Source: Bacilli bacterium
Lineage (GTDB): Bacteria > Bacillota_I > Bacilli_A > RF39 > UBA660
Length of the DNA stretch: 7,566 bases
Assembly (NCBI GenBank): GCA_017550205.1
Contig: JAFZPS010000024.1
Location: 1-7,566, forward strand
Direction of reading: 5' to 3'
Shown: positions 1-5,612 of the stretch, piece after piece
Position numbering within the stretch: the first letter of the stretch is position 1
Layout of the letters: every line of letters begins with the position of its first letter
Made by a program: the position numbers and the translations under genes
Notes under the pieces: generated by a model
Seen by the model: only the letters and a program-made list of their open reading frames with translations
Database searches by the model: none
What the model was told of the DNA's origin: nothing

Positions 1-486
1 ATACATTAATAAAGCCATATTAATATATGTAGACATATTCTTATTAGTTAATCCACTAGTACAATGATATACTGGCTCTATTTTAACTTTATTAGATAAT
101 TGATCTAATTTAATATCACTAGCTGTAATTATATTTTTACCGTTATCAAGGTTACCTATAACTATAACATCAGTACCAACTCATAATTTACTTTTTAAGA
201 AAGCTCTATTAAATATAGATACTCCTACTACTCCACTTTGAGTAACAAGACGGAAATTCATTTTATTTAATCCCGCTTTAAATCTCATAAGTATAGGCAT
301 ACTTTCAATTTTACCGTCTATAATAATCTTTTCTCCATCATCTATACTAGATAATTCATCTCTTTTTAATACATCATATCTAAATGGATAATGAGTAACT
401 AAATCTTCTACTGTATTTATATTAATTTTATTTAATAAAGAAAGGGATTTTGGTCCAATACCTTTAACATCTTTTAATTCTGGCAT
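1..486 (-). pseudogene. recG: ATP-dependent DNA helicase RecG, N-terminal part, interrupted by in-frame TGA and cut by the window edge
   Basis: RecG remodels stalled replication forks and Holliday junctions. Only the N-terminal wedge/OB part is visible. The first 101 codons carry the helix-hairpin motif LKDVKGIGPKSLSLL, then VTHYPFRYD, and an OB-type strand series ending FNRAFLKSKL. Codon 102 is TGA (plus 181-183). The same frame then stays open for 60 codons to the edge and still looks like RecG: VGTDVIVIGNLDNGKNIITA, then KIEPVYHCTSGL, which resembles the IEPVY segment of Bacillus RecG. The helicase motifs would lie outside the window. The start at 486 is chosen because AAAAGGAG lies 7 bases before it; an upstream in-frame ATG at 513 falls at the predicted transcription start and has no binding site. 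RecG identity is confident. Whether the gene is dead, recoded or misassembled is open; the other genes use only TGG for Trp, which argues against a UGA=Trp code. Confidence 0.85.
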
Positions 487-518
487 TATATCACTCCTTT
501 TCTCGGTCTCCATGGCAT

Positions 519-546
519 ATTATACCATATTTATTAAAAACTTCAA
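519..546 (-). promoter_or_regulatory. Promoter of recG
   Basis: Reading the minus strand, TTGAAG (541-546) is followed by a 16-base spacer and a perfect TATAAT (519-524) preceded by TGG, an extended -10 element. Transcription would start near 512, giving a leader of about 26 bases that includes the GGAG ribosome binding site. It lies back to back with the plus-strand small RNA promoter, with about 48 bases of T/A tracts between the two -35 elements. Confidence 0.75.
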
Positions 547-594
547 AGAAAAAAAGACTTATTTTTAAAAAGTTAATTTTTTTTCATTTTTTTG

Positions 595-623
595 TTGACA
601 AATTAATTCTTTTCGATTAGTAT
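595..623 (+). promoter_or_regulatory. Promoter of the plus-strand small RNA
   Basis: A perfect TTGACA (595-600) is followed by exactly 17 bases and TAGTAT (618-623), a 4 of 6 match to TATAAT. An alternative TATAAG at 621-626 would give a 20-base spacer and is less likely. The predicted start near 630 places the first hairpin of the RNA right at the 5' end, as in many stable small RNAs. Confidence 0.65.
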
Positions 624-629
624 AAGAAC

Positions 630-767
630 TACCAATTCGGAATTAGGCGAATTGGTCGCTAGTATCACACTAGCCAACCCCTTTTTATTCTTTTTGGAAG
701 CGGGCCTCAGGGGGTCTCGCTTCTTAGATAAAAAACGAAAGAGAACATGGCCGATGTTCTCTTTTTG
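630..767 (+). ncRNA. Candidate structured small RNA of unknown family, about 138 nt
   Basis: This stretch is clearly richer in G+C than its surroundings and has no credible reading frame. It folds on the plus strand as follows. Hairpin 1 pairs 631-639 with 648-656 (9 perfect pairs, ACCAATTCG). Hairpin 2 pairs 658-663 with 669-674 (GCTAGT/ACTAGC). A single-stranded CAACCCC plus U-rich linker covers 675-695. Hairpin 3 pairs 697-702 with 718-723 (GAAGCG/CGCTTC), extended by GGCC/GGTC. A terminator follows. CCCCT (678-682) can pair with AGGGG (709-713) in the loop side of hairpin 3, giving a possible pseudoknot. A TTGACA promoter precedes it. No gene follows in the sense direction, so a cis riboswitch is unlikely. 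It does not match what I remember of SRP RNA, 6S RNA, tmRNA or RNase P RNA. A trans-acting regulator is plausible, but the function is unknown. Confidence 0.7.
738..766 (+). terminator. Terminator of the small RNA
   Basis: AAAGAGAACAT (738-748) pairs perfectly with ATGTTCTCTTT (754-764) around the loop GGCCG, and runs into TTTTT (762-766). The 11-pair stem is mostly A-T with a GC-rich loop. On the minus strand the same stem is followed by CGTTTTTT, so it may also stop read-through from the opposite side. Confidence 0.85.
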
Positions 768-772
768 TATAT

Positions 773-801
773 AAAAAAATAAGTAGTAAAAACTACTTAT
801 T
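773..801 (-). terminator. Terminator of the small membrane protein gene
   Basis: On the minus strand AATAAGTAGT (801-792) pairs perfectly with ACTACTTATT (787-778) around a TTTT loop, then TTTTTTT (779-773). The gene's TAG stop (793-795) lies inside the 5' arm. It sits only a few bases from the plus-strand small RNA terminator, so the two convergent transcripts are separated by paired terminators. Confidence 0.85.
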
Positions 802-1059
802 AGAAGTTAACTTATCTAAACAGAACATAAAGAAATATCCGCAAAAATAAGCTATAATTAATCCTATCATAAATAATAATAAATTAGTTATTTGTAATTT
901 GACTAAATAATATATAACTACTATTACAGCACAAACTACTCCTATTCCTATAAACCATTTTACTAAAGTACCTAGTAAAGGCATTACAGAAGAATCTTTT
1001 TCTTCATATTCATCTTCATAATCGTCATCAATATCTTGATATCTTGCATTATAACTCAT
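793..1059 (-). CDS. Small two-helix membrane protein of unknown function, 88 residues
   Basis: I do not recognise a family. The N-terminus (about residues 1-25) is hydrophilic and very acidic, with DIDDDYEDEYEEKD. Two hydrophobic helices follow: about 27-53 (GTLVKWFIGIGVV then CAVIVVIYYLV) and about 55-80 (LLLFMIGLIIAYFCGYFF). There is a short charged C-terminal tail. A hairpin topology with both ends on the same side is likely; by the positive-inside rule the sparse Lys residues give no clear orientation. The start at 1059 is chosen because GGGGG (1066-1070) lies 6 bases upstream. A longer frame from 1083 would begin inside the -10 region and is rejected. The gene is monocistronic, with its own promoter and terminator. 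It could be a small regulator of a membrane complex or envelope protein, but nothing here shows that. Confidence 0.75.
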   Translation of the reverse strand: MSYNARYQDIDDDYEDEYEEKDSSVMPLLGTLVKWFIGIGVVCAVIVVIYYLVKLQITNLLLFMIGLIIAYFCGYFFMFCLDKLTSNK

Positions 1060-1083
1060 ATTCATCCCCCATTTGTAGGTCAT

Positions 1084-1112
1084 ATTATAACATATTTATT
1101 AAAATAAGTCAA
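1084..1112 (-). promoter_or_regulatory. Strong promoter of the small membrane protein gene
   Basis: On the minus strand TTGACT (1107-1112), a 17-base spacer and TATAAT (1084-1089) give an almost perfect housekeeping sigma promoter. The predicted start near 1077 leaves a leader of about 18 bases. The -35 element overlaps the U-tract of the preceding oxidoreductase terminator. Confidence 0.85.
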
Positions 1113-1139
1113 AAAAAGAAGGATTATTCTCCTTCTTTT
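1111..1139 (-). terminator. Terminator of the pyruvate:ferredoxin oxidoreductase gene
   Basis: On the minus strand AAAAGAAGGA (1139-1130) pairs perfectly with TCCTTCTTTT (1123-1114) around the loop GAATAA, with a U-tract over 1117-1111. The loop contains the gene's TAA stop, so the last four codons form the 5' arm. Confidence 0.85.
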
Positions 1140-4100
1140 GTTTCTAATTCTTTATAGAATTGATAAGTAGCTTCAGCATCTTCTTTATTCTTAGCAAGTA
1201 GTTTTCCACCTTCTTTATTAAGTTTCTTTAAAGAATTATATCTATCTTCACCTAAAGTAAATTCTTCATATTTAGAGAAATCTGCATTACTATCTACTTT
1301 AAATTCTTTAGTAGTTGGATTATAGTGGAATATAGGGAAGTAACCAGAAGCGGTTGCTTCTTTTTCTTCATTAATTGAATTCTTCATTCCTTTTATAATT
1401 CCTTGAGCTATACATGGAGCATATGCGATTATAATACTTGGTCCATCATAACTTTCTGCTTCTTTCATAACTTTAATAGCTTGCATTGGATTAGCTCCAA
1501 GTGAAATTGTTCCAACATATACATGAGGGTAACTAAGTGCCATCTTAGCAAGATTTTTCTTAGATGTTTCTTTTCCACTAGCTGCAAACTTAGCTACAGC
1601 ACCTGGTCTAGTTGATTTAGAAGCTTGTCCACCAGTATTTGAATATACTTCTGTATCAAGTACTAATATATTAACATTCTTCTTATTAGATAATACATGG
1701 TCTATTCCATTATATCCAATATCATAAGCCCATCCATCTCCACCAATCATCCATACTGATTTAGGCATTACAAAGTCTTTTAATTTCTTTAATCTATCAA
1801 TCTTAGTATCATCAATTACTTCAAGTAATGCCTTAGCTGTATCTTCATTTATTTCATTTACATAAGCTTTATAAATATCTTTTTCACTTCTTTTAACTTT
1901 ATCTATATTATTTTTAATTAGAGTAACTATTTGATTCTTTATAGTTTCATCTGCTACTTTCATACCAAATCCAAATTCAGCATTATCTTCAAATAATGAA
2001 TTAGCCCATGGAATACTATATGGCATAGATGGCATACTAGCACCATAAATAGAAGAACATCCTGTAGCATTAGCTACTATCATTCTATCTCCAAATAATT
2101 GAGTTAAAAGTTTTAAGTAAGGTGTTTCTCCACAACCAGCACAAGCTCCTGGAAATTCAAATTTAGGTTTAACAAATTGACTACCCTTAACTGTATTAGT
2201 TGGCATTACATCTTTCTTTTCTTTTACTTCATTAAATAAATATTTATACTCTTCATCACGTTTGTCTTTTAAAAGTTCTTCTTTCATCTTCATTACTAGT
2301 GCTTTAGCACCATTCTTACCTGGACAAACTTCTGAACATAACCCACAACCTGTACAGTCAGGTAAACTAACACCTACTGTGAATTTTAAATCTTTATCTT
2401 TTATCTTAGCATCTACTAAATGACGTGTTACTGACTCTGGTGCATCAATTTCTTCTTTTTCATCTAATAGGAATGGTCTTACTACACCATGTGGACATAC
2501 TAAACTACATAAGTTACAGTTAATACAGTTCTCACTATCATAGCAAGGAGCCATATCACTACTATCTCTCTTATCTAATTTAGAAGTGCCTGCTTCCATT
2601 TCACCATTAGTCATTTTAATAAAACTACTAACAGGTAAGCTATCTCCTTCCATAGAATCTATTACTTCAAACAAACTCTTCTTAGGAGTAATCTCATTAT
2701 CATAATCTACATATGGTAATTTTACAGGTATTAAACACTCTAATGAAGAATCAATAGCTTTAACATTCTTCTCTACAATATTTCCACCTTTATTACCAAA
2801 CTTAGTAGTAAGATTTTCTTTTATTTTTGTAACTGCAAAACTAAAGTCTACTATCTTACCTAATTTAAATATAATAGTTTCCATAATAGTACTAATCTTA
2901 CCAGGAAGACCAGCATCCTTAGCAATCTTATTTGCATCTAGTATAAACATCTTAACATGTCTAGATTGAAGTATCTTTTTATCATGACTACTCATCATAG
3001 CAAGCACTTCATCTGGATTCTTACTAGTATTTAAAATAAATACTCCTTTATCAACTATCTTCTCTAACATCTTAAGTCTTTTTAAATAACTATCTTTAGT
3101 ACAAACTACTATACTAGCTTTTTCTACATAATATGTACTAGTAATAGGTTCTTTCCCAAATCTTAAATTAGATAAAGTAATTCCACCACTCTTCTTAGAA
3201 TCATATTGGAAATAACCTTGTACATAAGCATTTGTGTATGTTCCTGTAATCTTCATAATATCTTTAGAAGCAGATACCATACCATCACTACCATAACCAT
3301 ATATTAAGAATTCAGCATTACTTGAAGGTATCATAAACTTAGGATCATAATTAATACTTAAATTAGTAATATCATCATTAATACCTACAGTAAAGTTAGT
3401 ATGAGACTCTCTTGTATCCATAAAATCAAATACACCTTTAATCATAGCTGGAGTAGTATTCTTAGAAGAAAGACCATACCTACCACCTATAACATTAACT
3501 CTAGCATCAACATTCTTAATAGTTTGAACTACATCTAAGTATAAAGGTTCTCCTGCACTACCTGGTTCTTTAGTTCTATCAAGTACTGCAATTTTCTTAA
3601 TAGTTTTAGGTAATTCTTTTAAGAAGTATTTAGCACTAAATGGTCTATATAAATGTACTTCTATTACACCTACATTTTCTTTTTTAACTTTCCATAAGTA
3701 CTCTACAGTTTCTCTTATAGTTTCACATACACTACCCATAGCTACAATAACTTTAGTAGCATTAGGACTACCATAATAATTAAATGGCTTATAATCTTTT
3801 CCAGTTAATTTATTAATTTCACTCATATAGTTATTAACTATATCAGGTAATTTATCATAATATTCATTTCTAACTTCAGTAGCTTGGAAATAAATATCTT
3901 CATTTTGTGCAGTACCTCTAATACTTGGTTTATTAGGATTCATTGCTTTAGATCTAAATTCATTTAAACTTTTTTCATCAATTAATTTTTTTAACTTATC
4001 TGTATCAATTAATTCTACTTTTTGAAGTTCATGACTAGTTCTAAATCCATCAAAGAAATTAACAAATGGAACTTTTCCTTTAATAGCACTTAAATGTGCT

Positions 4101-4555
4101 ACTCCTGTTAAATCCATAACTTGTTGAACAGATGAAGAAGAAAGCATTGCAAAACCTGTTTGTCTAACAGCATATATATCTTGATGATCTCCAAATATAG
4201 ATAACGCATGTGTAGCTAAACTTCTTGCTGCTACATTAATTACACAAGGTAATTGTTCTCCTGCTATTTTATACATATTAGGAATCATTAATAATAATCC
4301 TTGACTTGCAGTATATGTAGTAGTAAGTGCTCCTGCTTGTAGTGAACCATGTACCATACCAGCAGCACCTGCTTCACTTTCCATTTCTACTACTTTTACA
4401 GGTGTATCAAAATAGTTAAGTTTCCCCTCACTACTCCATTTATCAGTTAATTCTGCCATTGGACTAGCTGGTGTAATTGGATATATTCCAGCTACTTCAG
4501 TAAAGTTATATGAAACATAACTTGCTGCTTCATTACCATCCATTATTTTCATCAT
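1124..4555 (-). CDS. nifJ: Pyruvate:ferredoxin (flavodoxin) oxidoreductase, single-chain
   Basis: This cytoplasmic enzyme oxidises pyruvate with CoA to acetyl-CoA and CO2 and reduces ferredoxin, the central step of anaerobic fermentation. At about 1143 residues it is near the usual single-chain length of 1170-1200. The N-terminal domain has IYPITPASPMAE (about 24-35), VVEMESEAGAAG (about 55-66) and AARSLATHALSIFGDH (about 109-124). The ferredoxin-like domain has two 4Fe-4S motifs, CINCNLCSLVCPHGVVRP (about 676-693) and CTGCGLCSEVCPG (about 732-744). The third cluster is bound by GACAGCGE (about 803), with a late Cys in YAPCIAQG (about 1047). The thiamine diphosphate site is GGDGWAYDIGYNGIDHVL through LDTEVYSNTGGQ (about 938-980). 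The start at 4555 gives MMKIMDGNEAA, matching family starts, with AAGGA 9 bases upstream; 4552 is also possible, while an ATG at 4573 lies in promoter-like sequence. It is monocistronic. All key motifs are intact and all five Trp codons are TGG. Confidence 0.97.
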   Translation of the reverse strand: MMKIMDGNEAASYVSYNFTEVAGIYPITPASPMAELTDKWSSEGKLNYFDTPVKVVEMESEAGAAGMVHGSLQAGALTTTYTASQGLLLMIPNMYKIAGEQLPCVINVAARSLATHALSIFGDHQDIYAVRQTGFAMLSSSSVQQVMDLTGVAHLSAIKGKVPFVNFFDGFRTSHELQKVELIDTDKLKKLIDEKSLNEFRSKAMNPNKPSIRGTAQNEDIYFQATEVRNEYYDKLPDIVNNYMSEINKLTGKDYKPFNYYGSPNATKVIVAMGSVCETIRETVEYLWKVKKENVGVIEVHLYRPFSAKYFLKELPKTIKKIAVLDRTKEPGSAGEPLYLDVVQTIKNVDARVNVIGGRYGLSSKNTTPAMIKGVFDFMDTRESHTNFTVGINDDITNLSINYDPKFMIPSSNAEFLIYGYGSDGMVSASKDIMKITGTYTNAYVQGYFQYDSKKSGGITLSNLRFGKEPITSTYYVEKASIVVCTKDSYLKRLKMLEKIVDKGVFILNTSKNPDEVLAMMSSHDKKILQSRHVKMFILDANKIAKDAGLPGKISTIMETIIFKLGKIVDFSFAVTKIKENLTTKFGNKGGNIVEKNVKAIDSSLECLIPVKLPYVDYDNEITPKKSLFEVIDSMEGDSLPVSSFIKMTNGEMEAGTSKLDKRDSSDMAPCYDSENCINCNLCSLVCPHGVVRPFLLDEKEEIDAPESVTRHLVDAKIKDKDLKFTVGVSLPDCTGCGLCSEVCPGKNGAKALVMKMKEELLKDKRDEEYKYLFNEVKEKKDVMPTNTVKGSQFVKPKFEFPGACAGCGETPYLKLLTQLFGDRMIVANATGCSSIYGASMPSMPYSIPWANSLFEDNAEFGFGMKVADETIKNQIVTLIKNNIDKVKRSEKDIYKAYVNEINEDTAKALLEVIDDTKIDRLKKLKDFVMPKSVWMIGGDGWAYDIGYNGIDHVLSNKKNVNILVLDTEVYSNTGGQASKSTRPGAVAKFAASGKETSKKNLAKMALSYPHVYVGTISLGANPMQAIKVMKEAESYDGPSIIIAYAPCIAQGIIKGMKNSINEEKEATASGYFPIFHYNPTTKEFKVDSNADFSKYEEFTLGEDRYNSLKKLNKEGGKLLAKNKEDAEATYQFYKELETKEGE

Positions 4556-4580
4556 AAACATCAATCCTTCCATTATATAA

Positions 4581-4590
4581 ATTATATAAC
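4581..4590 (-). promoter_or_regulatory. Probable -10 region of the oxidoreductase gene
   Basis: On the minus strand TATAAT (4581-4586) lies about 26 bases upstream of the chosen start, with a second TATAAT at 4572-4577 too close to leave room for the ribosome binding site. No good -35 is seen (TTTTAT at the 17-base spacing). A TG just upstream of the -10 may compensate. The call is weak. Confidence 0.4.
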
Positions 4591-4613
4591 AAATCTACTA
4601 AAAATAAAAGAAT

Positions 4614-4640
4614 AAAAAAAGAACTAGCGTACACTAGCTC
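4614..4640 (-). terminator. Terminator of the 302-residue protein gene
   Basis: On the minus strand GAGCTAG (4640-4634) pairs with CTAGTTC (4627-4621), one pair being G-U, around the loop TGTACG, followed by seven U (4620-4614). The TAG stop (4624-4626) lies in the 3' arm, so the last codons of the gene form the hairpin. Confidence 0.8.
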
Positions 4641-5532
4641 TATAATAGCATTCTTCAGTTTTTTCTGAATCATATGAGAATCTTTCTCTATCTCTTGCAT
4701 ATAATCTAAGTCCTTCAGCTACTTTAGGATCTTCTTTACTAAGCATTTCCTCTATTTCAGCAGTCATCAATGGATGAATAACTACATGTTCTCCCAAATG
4801 ATAAGTATCACATGTTAATTCTTGTAATCCATGCCTTTGATCAATTAGTTTTTTACCTCTAAATTCTTCTCCTGTATCTTTATTTTCAAAAACAACATTA
4901 GCTACATCCAATTTTTCTCTTCTTATCATTAATCTTTGTCTATAATATTGACCATTATGGAAAGACATACGCGCGCCATCAACAAGAACACCATAATTAA
5001 GTTCTCTAACATTACCATTAATTTTATGTCGTGCAAAAGATTGTGATTCATATGTTTCTTGCACACCATATTTATCATACACTTTTTTATTGGCACCATT
5101 CCATATATTACATTGATAAGATTGACAATCATTATTATCAGCACCTCCGTAATATGACGTTGTTTCTATTCTCCCATATGAATCCATCACAGATCCTACA
5201 CTAATAGCAGATTTTTCTTCTCTTTTTTGACCATTACTATAATCATATGTTTCTTTTACTCGTCTACACCATAATTCATTTTTACTAGTAGCCATTCTAA
5301 ACTCATATTTTGAATTAGTAACTTGATTATTCCAACTAAAAGTAATAGTTCCATCTTCTTCTTTTCTATAATATGTATTATTTAATCCATCATACATATT
5401 CATTTGTAGTATTAATGATTTTATTTCAGATAACACTTTATTATATGCAGGATTTTCCTTAAATTTAGGATCTAATCCCATATCCATAACTATCTGATCT
5501 AAATTATCATATAAATATTGAATATTTCCCAT
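4624..5532 (-). CDS. Hypothetical soluble protein, 302 residues
   Basis: I do not recognise this protein. It has no signal peptide and no membrane helix, so it is probably cytoplasmic. The first 45 residues look helical (NIQYLYDNLDQIVMDMGLD). About 50-220 is rich in Tyr, Asn, Gly and Thr and looks like beta-strands, with two loosely similar segments, VMDSYGRIETTSYYGG and VYDKYGVQETYESQSF. The C-terminus (about 245-302) returns to charged helix with EIEEMLSKEDPKVAEGL and ARDRERF. The start at 5532 is supported by GAGGTG 6 bases upstream. The gene is monocistronic. Its Arg codons are more varied than its neighbours' (CGA, CGC, CGT and AGG as well as AGA) and it contains a GGCGCGCGT stretch, a mild hint of separate origin. 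Short beta repeats of this kind occur in some immunity or effector-associated proteins, but this is only a resemblance and no function is assigned. Confidence 0.85.
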   Translation of the reverse strand: MGNIQYLYDNLDQIVMDMGLDPKFKENPAYNKVLSEIKSLILQMNMYDGLNNTYYRKEEDGTITFSWNNQVTNSKYEFRMATSKNELWCRRVKETYDYSNGQKREEKSAISVGSVMDSYGRIETTSYYGGADNNDCQSYQCNIWNGANKKVYDKYGVQETYESQSFARHKINGNVRELNYGVLVDGARMSFHNGQYYRQRLMIRREKLDVANVVFENKDTGEEFRGKKLIDQRHGLQELTCDTYHLGEHVVIHPLMTAEIEEMLSKEDPKVAEGLRLYARDRERFSYDSEKTEECYYRASVR

Positions 5533-5551
5533 ATATTACACCTCTATTATA

Positions 5552-5560
5552 ATTATACCA
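5552..5560 (-). promoter_or_regulatory. Extended -10 promoter of the 302-residue protein gene
   Basis: On the minus strand TGGTATAAT (5552-5560) is a perfect extended -10. The -35 position falls in the T-tract of the preceding terminator and has no match to TTGACA. The predicted start near 5545 leaves a leader of only about 13 bases, just enough to include GAGGTG. Confidence 0.6.
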
Positions 5561-5572
5561 ACAAATACAAAT

Positions 5573-5607
5573 AAAAAAAGTAATATTAATGATTTTAATA
5601 TTACTTT
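5573..5607 (-). terminator. Terminator of the surface-protein operon
   Basis: On the minus strand AAAGTAATATTAA (5607-5595) pairs perfectly over 13 bases with TTAATATTACTTT (5589-5577), with a 5-base loop and further U residues (5576-5573). It starts 5 bases after the glycosidase stop codon. The stem is A-T rich but long. Confidence 0.85.
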
Positions 5608-5612
5608 ACACT

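Noticed and set aside
181..183. Selenocysteine at the recG TGA
   Set aside because: RecG has no known selenocysteine here, the position is variable in the family, and no convincing SECIS-like hairpin follows.
487..513. Upstream Met at 513 as start of recG
   Set aside because: It sits at the predicted transcription start with no binding site, while AAAAGGAG precedes 486 at good spacing and RecG homology begins there.
630..767. Riboswitch, T-box or tracrRNA
   Set aside because: No gene follows in the sense direction, no T-box specifier or GGUGG-type sequence is seen, and no CRISPR repeats or cas genes are present in the window.
747..782. Short plus-strand peptide starting ATGGCCGATG
   Set aside because: Only 11 codons; its start lies in the small RNA terminator stem and there is no real ribosome binding site.
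1060..1083. Upstream Met at 1083 as start of the small membrane protein
   Set aside because: It falls directly after the TATAAT of the promoter, before the likely transcription start. The GGGGG site fits the start at 1059.
4929..5144. A 71-codon open frame on the minus strand
   Set aside because: It lies wholly inside the 302-residue gene in another frame, has no ribosome binding site and encodes low-complexity Met/Ile/Asn sequence.
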